Assembly: GCF_024756235.1 (NCBI RefSeq)
Contig: NZ_JANUGY010000002.1
Span: forward strand, 62,001 to 126,000
DNA: 64,000 nucleotides
Reading direction: 5' to 3'
From: Massilia kyonggiensis
Lineage (GTDB): Bacteria > Pseudomonadota > Gammaproteobacteria > Burkholderiales > Burkholderiaceae_D
The notes beneath the pieces were generated by a model. It was not told the DNA's origin. It ran no database searches and worked only from the letters and a program-made list of their open reading frames with translations. Shown here piece after piece: positions 33,814 to 42,061 of this stretch (the first letter of the stretch is position 1; each line of letters opens with the position of its first letter). The position numbers were made by a program, and so were the translations under genes.

Positions 33814-35138
33814 ACGTCCAGCGCATCCTGGCCGTGGGCCTCGACGACGAGCAGGACATCGTGCTCGTGCGCCAGCGCGCGCGCCAGGTCTCGCACCTGC
33901 TCGGGTTTTCGCAGCAGGACCAGGTACGCGTCGCCACCGCCGTCTCGGAAGTGGCACGCGGCGCCAGCCAGGCCGGTTTCGGCGGCCGCGCCGCGTTCTT
34001 CATCCGCGAGGCGGGCCGGCGCCAGTCGCTCGAGGTGACGATCAGCGGCGGCAAGGGCGCGCTGCCGGACGATGCCGTCGTCACGGCGCACCGCCTGATG
34101 GACGAGTGCGACGTCGCGCAGGACGCCCAGGGTGCGGGCGTGATCACGATGCGCAAGGCGCTGCCGCCGCAGCTGTGGGTCGACAATGCGCGCCTGGCGG
34201 AGATCGCGGCGCAGCTGGCCAAGGACAGCCCCGTCGCGAACACGTACAACGAGCTGCAGTTGCAGAACCGCGAACTGGTCGCCACGCTGGCCGAGCTGCG
34301 CGAGCGCCAGGAAGACCTGCTGTCGCTGACGCGCGAGCTGGAAGACACGAACCGCGGCATCGTCGCGCTGTATGCGGAGATCGAGGACAAGGCCGAGCGT
34401 TTGCGCAAGGCCGACGAGATGAAGTCGCGCTTCCTGTCGAACACGAGCCACGAGCTGCGCACGCCGCTGTCGTCGATCCGCGCGCTGGCCAAGCTGCTGC
34501 TGGACCGCATGGACGGCGACCTGACGCCGGAGCAGGAGCGCCAGGTGAGGTTCATCGAGGCCGCCGCGTCCGACCTGTCGGAACTCGTCAACGACCTGCT
34601 CGACCTGGCCAAGATCGAGGCGGGCCGCGTCGAGGTACAGGTGGCGCCCATCGTCGTGGACAACCTGTTCCGCGCGCTCAAGGGCATGCTCCGCCCGCTC
34701 GTCGACGAGGCGCGGGTCGACCTGATCTTCGAACCGTGCGACCATACCGAGGCATTCGATTCGGACGAGGGCAAGATTTCGCAGATCCTGCGCAACTTCA
34801 TCTCGAACGCCCTGAAATTCACCGAGCAGGGCGCGGTACGCGTGTCGGCCTTCCACGACCCCGAGGCCGACACGATCACGTTCGCGGTGGCCGACACCGG
34901 GATCGGCATCAGCCCGGAGAACCTGCAGTTGATCTTCGAAGAGTTCAGCCAGATCGAACACCCGCTGCAGCGGCGCAGCAAGGGCACGGGTCTCGGCCTG
35001 CCCCTGTGCCGCAAGCTCGCGGATCTACTCGGCGGCCGCGTGGACGTGGTCAGCCAGCCCGGCGTCGGCTCCACCTTCAGCCTCGTGCTGCCGCGCTTCT
35101 TCCCGGCCCAACCTCCGCAGCGCAACGCTGGAACCTGA
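33810..35138 (+). CDS. Sensor histidine kinase with degenerate RsbT-like N-terminus
   Basis: A 442-residue soluble kinase. Residues about 1–125 look like an RsbT/RsbW-type ATPase fold in which the N-box Asn ('SEVARGAS') and the DNGPG loop ('ISGGKG') are lost. A coiled-coil linker (about 145–205) follows, then HisKA with H214 in 'SNTSHELRTPLSSIRAL' and a complete HATPase domain. No membrane helix. It probably receives the stressosome signal through the N-terminal domain and passes it on by phosphotransfer. Confidence 0.85.
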   Translation: MNVQRILAVGLDDEQDIVLVRQRARQVSHLLGFSQQDQVRVATAVSEVARGASQAGFGGRAAFFIREAGRRQSLEVTISGGKGALPDDAVVTAHRLMDECDVAQDAQGAGVITMRKALPPQLWVDNARLAEIAAQLAKDSPVANTYNELQLQNRELVATLAELRERQEDLLSLTRELEDTNRGIVALYAEIEDKAERLRKADEMKSRFLSNTSHELRTPLSSIRALAKLLLDRMDGDLTPEQERQVRFIEAAASDLSELVNDLLDLAKIEAGRVEVQVAPIVVDNLFRALKGMLRPLVDEARVDLIFEPCDHTEAFDSDEGKISQILRNFISNALKFTEQGAVRVSAFHDPEADTITFAVADTGIGISPENLQLIFEEFSQIEHPLQRRSKGTGLGLPLCRKLADLLGGRVDVVSQPGVGSTFSLVLPRFFPAQPPQRNAGT

Positions 35139-35148
35139 GGAACGCAAC

Positions 35149-37041
35149 ATGACTACCCCGACTTTGATCCTCAACGTCGACGACAACGACGGCGCCCGCT
35201 ACGCCAAGACGCGGATCCTGCAGAGCGCCGGCTTCGACGTCGTCGAGGCGAGCAACGGCACCGATGCGATCGCCATCGTCAAGCGCGGCGGCGTCGCGCT
35301 CGTGCTGCTCGACGTGAAGCTCCCGGACATCAACGGCATCGAGGTGTGCCGCCGCATCAAGGCCGACCCGGACAGCGCGATGGTCCTCGTGCTGCAAACG
35401 TCGGCCGCGCTGACGGGCCGCGCCGACAAGATCCGCGGCCTGGAGGGCGGCGCCGACAACTATCTGGCCGCGCCGATCGAAGCCGACGAGCTGGTCGCCA
35501 ACGTCAACGCGCTGCTGCGCATGCGCCAGACGCAGAGCGCGCTGCGCGACAGCGAGGAACGCTTCCGCCAGCTCACGGACAACATCGAGGACGTGTTCTG
35601 GATGTTCTCCGTTCCCGCGCGCTTGCTCGAATACGTGAGCCCGGCCTACGCGACGATCTGGGGCCGCCCCATCGACACGCTGGAACGCGACCCGGGCAGC
35701 TGGCTCACGGCCGTGCATCCGGACGACCGCGCCTACGTCGCGTCGCTGTGGGATGCGCTGCAGATCGCGCCGCACTACGAAGCCGAATTCCGCGTGGTGA
35801 TGCCGGACGGCTCGCCGCGCTGGGTGCGCGACCGCCTGTTTCCCGTGCGCGATCGGCGCGACGAGGTGTATCGCGTGGCGCGCGTGACGAGCGACATCAC
35901 GCGCCGCAAGGAGATGGAAGCGCTGCTGCGCGCGGCGGATGCCAACAAGAACGAATTCCTCGCGACGCTCGCGCACGAGCTGCGCAATCCGCTGTCGCCG
36001 ATCCGCAATGCGGCGGCGCTGCTGGGCGCCTCCGGCAACGGCGCCATCGAGCGCCAGGCGCGCGCGCGCGACGTCATCACGCGCCAGGTCGACCACCTTG
36101 CCCACCTCGTCGACGACCTGCTCGACGTGGCGCGCATTTCCGAGGGCAAGATCGTGCTGCGCCAGGAAGAGGTCGAACTGAAAGGCGTGATCGCGCAGGC
36201 GGTCGAGACGGCCGGTCCGCTGATCGCGGCGCGCGAGCACAAGCTGGACGTCGTCCAGCCCGACCGCGAGATCTGGCTGATGGGCGATTCCGTGCGCCTC
36301 GCGCAATCGATGGGCAACCTGCTGCACAACGCGGCCAAGTTCACGCCCAAGGGCGGCAAGATCAAGGTCGAGGTGACGCTGCAGGACGCCGTCGTGCGCA
36401 TCGCCGTGCAGGACAACGGCATCGGCATCGCCGAGGACAATCTGTCGCGCATCTTCGGCATGTTCGCCCAGGCCGCCGTGCCGCCGGATCGCGCGCCGGA
36501 AGGCCTCGGCATCGGCCTGTCGCTCGTCTCGCGCCTGCTCGAGATGCACGGCGGCCGGCTGTCCGCCACGAGCCCCGGCATCGGCCTCGGCTCCACGTTC
36601 ACCGTCGAGCTGCCGGTACTGCGCACGGCGGAGCAGGGCGCGCAGGCGGCCCAAGCGCCGTCCGGCGCGCCGGCCCCGGCGTCGGGCGGCCGCAGGATCC
36701 TGCTCGTCGACGACAACGTCGATGCGATGGAGATGATGGCCTTCCTGCTGGCCGAGATGGGCTACGAGGCGCATACCACGGCGGACGCGGGCAACCTCGT
36801 GCAGATGGCGCTGGAGCTGCGCCCGGACGTGATCGTGCTCGACATCGGCCTGCCGGGCGTGGACGGCTATGAGCTGGCGCGCATGCTCAAGCAGCATCCG
36901 CAGCTGGCCTCGACCCGCCTCGTCGCGCATACCGGCTACGGTTCGCCGGAAGACCGGCGCAAGGCGCAGGAGGCCGGGTTCGACGCGCACCTCGTCAAGC
37001 CGGCGGAGCTGGAAGATCTCGAGAAAGCCTTGCAGGGCTGA
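35149..37041 (+). CDS. Hybrid kinase REC–PAS–HisKA–HATPase–REC
   Basis: A 630-residue soluble signalling protein. Domains in order: receiver 1 (D55 in 'VLLDVKLPD'), PAS (about 135–255, 'RFRQLTDNIEDVFWMF'), HisKA with H276 in 'LAHELRNPLSPIRN', HATPase (about 345–495), and receiver 2 (D565 in 'VLDIGLPGVDGYEL'). Receiver 1 could take phosphate from the preceding kinase. No DNA-binding or GGDEF output is attached, so the final target lies elsewhere. It closes the operon and ends in a long palindrome. Confidence 0.9.
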   Translation: MTTPTLILNVDDNDGARYAKTRILQSAGFDVVEASNGTDAIAIVKRGGVALVLLDVKLPDINGIEVCRRIKADPDSAMVLVLQTSAALTGRADKIRGLEGGADNYLAAPIEADELVANVNALLRMRQTQSALRDSEERFRQLTDNIEDVFWMFSVPARLLEYVSPAYATIWGRPIDTLERDPGSWLTAVHPDDRAYVASLWDALQIAPHYEAEFRVVMPDGSPRWVRDRLFPVRDRRDEVYRVARVTSDITRRKEMEALLRAADANKNEFLATLAHELRNPLSPIRNAAALLGASGNGAIERQARARDVITRQVDHLAHLVDDLLDVARISEGKIVLRQEEVELKGVIAQAVETAGPLIAAREHKLDVVQPDREIWLMGDSVRLAQSMGNLLHNAAKFTPKGGKIKVEVTLQDAVVRIAVQDNGIGIAEDNLSRIFGMFAQAAVPPDRAPEGLGIGLSLVSRLLEMHGGRLSATSPGIGLGSTFTVELPVLRTAEQGAQAAQAPSGAPAPASGGRRILLVDDNVDAMEMMAFLLAEMGYEAHTTADAGNLVQMALELRPDVIVLDIGLPGVDGYELARMLKQHPQLASTRLVAHTGYGSPEDRRKAQEAGFDAHLVKPAELEDLEKALQG

Positions 37042-37072
37042 GGATGTACGTGCGCTAGCGCACGTACATCCT
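37041..37072. repeat. Perfect 32-bp palindrome after the stressosome operon
   Basis: Sixteen bases (AGGATGTACGTGCGCT) are followed directly by their exact reverse complement, starting at the last base of the hybrid kinase stop codon. There is no T-tract, so it is not a standard terminator. It could form a cruciform or RNA hairpin, or be a binding site for the small gene at 37122. Confidence 0.9.
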
Positions 37073-37121
37073 GTCCATTCGGGCCTAATCTGGCGCCATC
37101 CACTTACCGATGGAGGCCATC

Positions 37122-37310
37122 ATGCCCAAGGGAGCCAGCCCGAAACGCGAGCGCGAGTACAAGAAGCTCGAGACGGAATTCAAGAAGGAACACCGCTATC
37201 CCGGCCGCGAGGAAGAGGTCGCGTCGCGCATCGTGAACAAGCAGCGCGCGGAGCATGGCGAGACCAAGCAGTCGTCGAGCGGCGGTTCGAAACAGTCGGC
37301 GAAGAAGTAA
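37122..37310 (+). CDS. Small basic Lys/Arg/Glu-rich protein
   Basis: A 62-residue highly charged protein ('MPKGASPKREREYKKLETEF', then 'VASRIVNKQRAEHGETKQSS') with a Ser/Lys-rich tail. Similar short proteins are often annotated as plasmid stabilisation or stress proteins, but no function is established as far as I know. ATG 37122 is preferred over 37110 because it starts the conserved MPKG. It is convergent with the M16 peptidase genes and shares a terminator hairpin with them. Confidence 0.72.
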   Translation: MPKGASPKREREYKKLETEFKKEHRYPGREEEVASRIVNKQRAEHGETKQSSSGGSKQSAKK

Positions 37311-37337
37311 AGCCTCCCGGGCCGGGCCCGGGAGGCT
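37311..37337. terminator. Bidirectional GC-rich hairpin
   Basis: AGCCTCCCGGG and CCCGGGAGGCT pair around a CCGGG loop, between the convergent small gene (ends 37310) and M16 gene (ends 37347). No T-tract is present, so efficiency is uncertain. Confidence 0.7.
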
Positions 37338-37346
37338 CTGGAACGG

Positions 37347-38777
37347 TTACTTGTCGGTGACCGTAAAGTCCCCGAACGCCTTCAACTGCTCGCCGACGGC
37401 CTTCGAATCGCCCACCACGACGATGGACTGGTTCTCCGGCGCGAAATACTTCTTCGCGACGTCGCGCACCTGTTCCGGCGTGACCTTTTCGATCAGCGGC
37501 ACGTACTGGCCCAGGAACTCGGCCGGCAGGCCCACGAGCCAGTTGGCGGCCAGCGTGCCCGCGACGGCGCGCTGCATCTGGTTGCTCAGCAGGTAGCCGC
37601 CCGCCACATAGCGCTTGTGCATCTTCATCTCGTCCGCCGAGACGAGGTCCGCGCCGATGCGTTTGTACTCGTTGAAGTACTCGGTCAGGGCGGCGCCCGT
37701 GACTTCGTTGCGCACGTCCGCGCCGCCGACGATGCCGCCGCCTTCGCGCAGCAGGCGCGCGCCGGCCGAGGCGCCGTACGTGTACCCCTTTTCCTCGCGC
37801 AGCTTGATGTTCACCCGGCTCGAAAAGCCGCCGCCGAGGATCGTGCTGGCCAGGCGCAGCGGGATCTGGTCGCCCGCCGTCGCGGCGATGCCGGGGCTGC
37901 CCAGGCGCAGCGTCGACTGCACGCTGCCGCCGCGCTCCAGCACCAGGCGCACGGGTTTTGCCGTGACCGGGGCCTTGGGCACGTCGGCGGTCGCCGGGCC
38001 GCTTCCTTTCCAGTCGCCGAACGCCTTCTGCGCGAGCTTCAGCGCGTCCGCTTCCTTGATGCGGCCCGTGATCACGAGCAGCGCGCGCTCCGGACGGAAG
38101 CGTTTCGCGTGTTCGGCGCGCAGCAGGTCCTGCGTGGTCGACTCGATCGCTCCGGCCGTCGGCGTCATATGGCCGTACGGGTGGTCGCCGTAGATCGCGC
38201 GGCTGATGGCGCGTTCGGCGCGGAAGCGCGGCTGGGTCTCCGAGACGCGCAGGCTTTGCAGCGCGTTGGCCTTGGCCAGCGCCACTTCGTTCTCGGGGAA
38301 CGACGGCGTGCGCGCGACTTCGGCCAGCAGCTGCATCATCGGCCCGGCCTGCGACGCGAGCGCGCTGGCCTGCACCGAGATGCCGTCCGCGCTGGGGCTG
38401 GCGGCCACGGAACCGCCCATGCCCTGCGCCGCTTCCGCGATCGCGCGCGAGTCGCGTTTGGCGGTGCCTTCGTTCAGCAGGCCGGCCAGCAGTTCGGCGA
38501 AGCCCGGGTGTTTCGCATCGTCGGCGGCGAAGCCGGCGTCGCGCACGGCCAGCACCATGTCCACGCGCGGGATGCCGGTGCGCGGCACGATCCACACCTG
38601 CAGGCCGTTCGGCAGGGTCTTCTTGCCGATGTGCGGGACGGGCAGCGGTTTGTCTTTCGCATAGGTCGGCATCGCGGCGGGCATCGTTTCCTTGGCGAGG
38701 TTGGCAACCCCTTCGGCGGCAAAGGCCGGGTGGGCGAACAGCGCACCCACGATCATCGTCAGCATCAGTTGTTTCAT
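37347..38777 (-). CDS. M16 peptidase-like protein, catalytically inactive subunit
   Basis: A 476-residue exported protein (signal peptide ending near 'AHPAFA', residue 20) of the M16 zinc peptidase family. The HxxEH motif is missing: the aligned segment reads 'HPGFAELLAGLLNEG'. The conserved C-terminal R/Y region ('LREEKGYTYGASAGA') is present. It is therefore expected to be the non-catalytic partner of the upstream M16 protein, as in heterodimeric periplasmic M16 pairs. ATG 38777 has GAGGAG upstream. Confidence 0.88.
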   Translation of the reverse strand: MKQLMLTMIVGALFAHPAFAAEGVANLAKETMPAAMPTYAKDKPLPVPHIGKKTLPNGLQVWIVPRTGIPRVDMVLAVRDAGFAADDAKHPGFAELLAGLLNEGTAKRDSRAIAEAAQGMGGSVAASPSADGISVQASALASQAGPMMQLLAEVARTPSFPENEVALAKANALQSLRVSETQPRFRAERAISRAIYGDHPYGHMTPTAGAIESTTQDLLRAEHAKRFRPERALLVITGRIKEADALKLAQKAFGDWKGSGPATADVPKAPVTAKPVRLVLERGGSVQSTLRLGSPGIAATAGDQIPLRLASTILGGGFSSRVNIKLREEKGYTYGASAGARLLREGGGIVGGADVRNEVTGAALTEYFNEYKRIGADLVSADEMKMHKRYVAGGYLLSNQMQRAVAGTLAANWLVGLPAEFLGQYVPLIEKVTPEQVRDVAKKYFAPENQSIVVVGDSKAVGEQLKAFGDFTVTDK

Positions 38778-38788
38778 CGGGGCGCTCC

Positions 38789-40141
38789 TCATTTCTTGAC
38801 TGCCGGTTTGCGGTCGATGACGGTGCGGTTCGCCTTCGTCAGGTACGTGGCGGCCACGCGCTGGAGGTCGGCGGACGTCACGCCCTCGATCCAGCCGGGC
38901 ACCTTGTTGACGACGTTGGCGTCGCCCCACAGGGTCTGCAGCTTGGCGAGCGTGTCGGCACGCGACAGGATGTTTTCCAGGTCGTTGTTCCAGTCCGCGA
39001 GCATGCGGGTCTTCACGCGCTTCAGGGTGGCGGCGTCGACGCCGTCCTTGACGACGTTCGCGATCTGCTCGTCCATAGCGGCCAGCATCGCGTCGGCGCT
39101 GCTGTTCGGCTTGTACAGGCCGAACACGGTGAACAGGGTGGGGCCGCCGTACTCGAACGGACCGGTGAGGCCGAAGCCGCCCTGGACGTTCAGCGCGATC
39201 TCGCGGCCCTTGACCATGCTCTGGTAGAACAGCGACGCGTCGCCGCCGGCCAGCAGCTCGGACAGCACGGCCATCGGGGCCTGGTCGGCGCTGCCCTGGT
39301 CCGGCACTTTCCAGCCGACGGCGACGGCCGGCACCTGGGCCAGCGCGTCGCTCTGCTCGATGCGTTTTTCCTGCGTGTTCAGGCCCTCCGAGAAGTCGGA
39401 CCCTTTCGGCACGGGGCGGGCCGGAATGCCGCCGAAGTACTTCTGCGCCAGCGCGAAGCCCTGCGCGGGCGTGACGTCGCCGGCGATCGCCAGCACGGCG
39501 TTGTTCGGGCCGTAGTAGTCGCGGTGGAAGGCGCGCACGTCGTCGAGGCTCGCGCCTTCGAGGTCCTCGAAGCTGCCGTAGCCGTCGTGGTTGTTCTCCC
39601 ATTTCTGGAAGCCGAGCTGGCTGATGTCGAGCCAGTAGAAACCGCCGTACGGCTGGTTCTTGACGTTCACGCGGATCTCTTCCTTGACCACGTCCTGCTG
39701 GTTCTTCAGGGTGGCCGGGTTGAAGTCGAGGGTCTTCATGCGGGCCGCTTCCAGCCACAGGATCGGCTCGAGCGACGACACGGGCGCGGTCTCGATGTAG
39801 TTCGTGAAGTCGGGACGCGTGGAACCGTTGTTGCGGCCGCCGCCGCCCGTGATGGCACGGTCGAACACGCCCTTCGGCGCGTTCGGCGTGCCCTGGAACA
39901 TCAGGTGCTCGAACAGGTGGGCGAAGCCCGTGCGGTTACGCGGCTCCAGGCGCATGCCGACGTGGTACACGACGGAGACGCCGACGGTCGGCGAGCTGTG
40001 GTCTTCCGAGACGACGACCGTCAGGCCGTTGTCGAGCTTCTTGACGTTGACCGGCAGGGTCCACTGGTCGCTGGTCGCAGCAAGCGCGTTCAGCGAAAGC
40101 GACACGCCGGCCAGCAGGGCGGGCAGGTAGCGCAGGCGCAT
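38789..40141 (-). CDS. M16-family zinc metallopeptidase, catalytic subunit
   Basis: A 450-residue exported peptidase with signal peptide (about 1–22). The zinc-binding HxxEH is H75-L-F-E-H79 in 'GFAHLFEHLMFQG', and the downstream Glu is in 'VVKEEIRVN'. It would degrade peptides in the periplasm together with the inactive homologue encoded 11 bases downstream. Three TGACA repeats lie about 100 bases upstream of its start. Confidence 0.92.
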   Translation of the reverse strand: MRLRYLPALLAGVSLSLNALAATSDQWTLPVNVKKLDNGLTVVVSEDHSSPTVGVSVVYHVGMRLEPRNRTGFAHLFEHLMFQGTPNAPKGVFDRAITGGGGRNNGSTRPDFTNYIETAPVSSLEPILWLEAARMKTLDFNPATLKNQQDVVKEEIRVNVKNQPYGGFYWLDISQLGFQKWENNHDGYGSFEDLEGASLDDVRAFHRDYYGPNNAVLAIAGDVTPAQGFALAQKYFGGIPARPVPKGSDFSEGLNTQEKRIEQSDALAQVPAVAVGWKVPDQGSADQAPMAVLSELLAGGDASLFYQSMVKGREIALNVQGGFGLTGPFEYGGPTLFTVFGLYKPNSSADAMLAAMDEQIANVVKDGVDAATLKRVKTRMLADWNNDLENILSRADTLAKLQTLWGDANVVNKVPGWIEGVTSADLQRVAATYLTKANRTVIDRKPAVKK

Positions 40142-40447
40142 TGATCACCTTTTTATGAAGTTATGGGTCAGGGGCATCGAATTTATCTTAACGCAACAAA
40201 TGCAGGACTGGCATGAAAATGTTGATACATACATCGATGACAAACGGTGACAAACCGTGACATTTGGAGGTGCTCTGGCGCGCGATAATGACCGGCTCGG
40301 CCATGCATGCCAGCCCGTCCCTATGTCGCTCAGGTGGTCATTTTTGCAGTTCGTCGCAATCCGCTGGGCCGGGACGGCTTGTCCGTTTATCCTGTTTTCC
40401 ATACACACCAACCCTTGCAAAACAAAAACAGGAATTCGGAGAATCGG
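40142..40447. other. Divergent intergenic region with three 10-bp repeats
   Basis: No gene is seen in this 306-base stretch between the M16 operon and the GIN-domain gene. TGACAAACGG, TGACAAACCG and TGACATTTGG follow one another at 40238–40247, 40248–40257 and 40258–40267. Read on the M16 side, this is TGTCA every 10 bases, the pattern of OmpR/PhoB-type regulators. The rest shows no clear promoter by eye. Confidence 0.55.
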
Positions 40448-41209
40448 ATGAACAAGATTTTCGCGCTCGCCCCCGTCGGTGCTGCCCTGTGTGTCGTCTT
40501 CGGATTCGCGCATGCCGCGCCCGACGTCACGACCGAAACGCGGCCCGTCGATGCCCGCGTCGTGCGGGTCAAGGTCGACGGCGCCGTCGACCTGAAGATC
40601 CGCCAGGGCGCCACGCCGGCCCTGACGCTCAGGGGCGAATCGCGCTACCTGGAGCGCACGATGACGTCGCAGAACGGCGACACGCTGAACATCGATACGG
40701 ACATCCGCGGCCACGTGCGCACCGGCTCGCTGCACGCGGAACTCGTGCTGCCGGCGCTGCGATCGGTGACGTCCGAGAGTCTCGGGACGACGGATATTTC
40801 CGGTTTTACCGGCGACGAGCTGGAGCTGACGCTGGACGGCGCCGGCTCGATGAAGATCGCGAGCAACTACCGCCTCGTGCGGGCGAGCCTGGGCGGCATC
40901 GGCAGCATGCAGATGCAGGGCCTGAACGGAGAGGGCGTCGAACTGAACCTGCAGGGTGCGGGCTACATCTCGCTGGCGGGGCGCGCGAAATGGCTGAAGG
41001 CCGACCTCGGCGGCCTGGGCAACCTGGACGCGCAGCAGTGTAACGCGGAGTCCGTCGACATCGACCTGTCCGGCCTCGGCAACGCGCGCGTGACGGCGCG
41101 CCAGAACGCGAACCTGAATTTGTCCGGCATGGGTTCCGTCACGGTGTACGGCAAGCCCCAGAACCGCAAGGTCGCGGTCGACGGGCTGGGGAAAGTAAGC
41201 TGGAAGTAG
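40448..41209 (+). CDS. Exported GIN-domain (DUF2807) protein
   Basis: A 253-residue protein with signal peptide (cleavage near 'FGFAHA', residue 22) and a right-handed beta-helix-like DUF2807 'head GIN' domain made of short repeats such as 'LDGAGSMKIAS', 'LGGIGSMQMQG', 'LQGAGYISLAG' and 'LSGMGSVTVYG'. Likely periplasmic or envelope-located; biochemical function unknown. ATG 40448 follows a GGAG. Single gene, followed 66 bases later by the Sel1-repeat gene. Confidence 0.86.
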   Translation: MNKIFALAPVGAALCVVFGFAHAAPDVTTETRPVDARVVRVKVDGAVDLKIRQGATPALTLRGESRYLERTMTSQNGDTLNIDTDIRGHVRTGSLHAELVLPALRSVTSESLGTTDISGFTGDELELTLDGAGSMKIASNYRLVRASLGGIGSMQMQGLNGEGVELNLQGAGYISLAGRAKWLKADLGGLGNLDAQQCNAESVDIDLSGLGNARVTARQNANLNLSGMGSVTVYGKPQNRKVAVDGLGKVSWK

Positions 41210-41275
41210 AAATAATCGACGTATCTCGAAGCAAAAGAACAAAGAGGCATGGCCTCACGAAATCCGAACGAGACA

Positions 41276-41890
41276 ATGAGAAAACTGACCGTTGCGATCC
41301 TGTTCGCGCTGGGCCTGCACGGTAGTGCGATGGCGGGCCTCGCGGAGGGCGCCAATGCCTACAATGCCCGCAACTACGCGCTGGCCCTGAAGGAAATCAC
41401 CCCGCTTGCCAAGGCCGGCAACGCGGACGCGGAGCATTTGCTGGGCCTGATGTACTACATGGGCCGCGGCGTGCCGCGCGACTACAAGCAGGCGTTCGCC
41501 TGGCACTACAAAGCGGCCGTGCAGGGCAAGGCCGATGCGCAATACGTGATCGGCGCCATGTACTACACGGGTAACTCCGTGCCCCAGGACCAGAAGCTGG
41601 CCGTGCAATGGTTCCGCAAGGCCGCCGAGCAGGGCCATCCGGACGCCCAGCATGCGCTCGCCCTGATGTACCGCTACCACGTGGCGGGCATGCCGCAAGA
41701 CCTCGTCCTCGCCTACATGCTGTGCAACCTGGCGGCCGCCAACGGCCACCGCAATGCCATCGAGCAGCGTGCTTCGCTCGTCAAGCAGATGAGCCAGGAG
41801 CAGATCGACGAAGCGCAGGCGATGTCGCGCAACTGGAAGCTGGGGACGCCATTGCCGACGCAATCCCGCACGGGCGGCAGCAGTTCCTGA
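41276..41890 (+). CDS. Exported Sel1-repeat protein
   Basis: A 204-residue protein with signal peptide (cleavage after 'HGSAMA', about residue 20) and three or four Sel1-type TPR repeats: 'GNADAEHLLGLMYYMGRGV', 'GKADAQYVIGAMYYTGNSV', 'GHPDAQHALALMYRYHV'. Such solenoids are protein-interaction scaffolds in the periplasm. An upstream ATG at 41249, with AGAGG close before it, would add nine residues and is also possible. Confidence 0.85.
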   Translation: MRKLTVAILFALGLHGSAMAGLAEGANAYNARNYALALKEITPLAKAGNADAEHLLGLMYYMGRGVPRDYKQAFAWHYKAAVQGKADAQYVIGAMYYTGNSVPQDQKLAVQWFRKAAEQGHPDAQHALALMYRYHVAGMPQDLVLAYMLCNLAAANGHRNAIEQRASLVKQMSQEQIDEAQAMSRNWKLGTPLPTQSRTGGSSS

Positions 41891-42061
41891 ACAGTTCTGT
41901 TACTTTCAAATACAAGGACGATGCCGACCCGGGTATGAGGCGTCGTCCTACGCGCGCATGGCCAATCCTTGGTGTCCCGTCCGTCTTCACGGGACTACGA
42001 TGAGAACCCCCTCGAAGCAGTTTTCATGGGCAGTACGACAACTCATCCATTGGAGGCAATC

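Noticed and set aside
40238-40267. CRISPR-like or origin iterons
   Set aside because: Only three 10-bp units without spacers and no cas or replication genes nearby; promoter control is the simpler reading.
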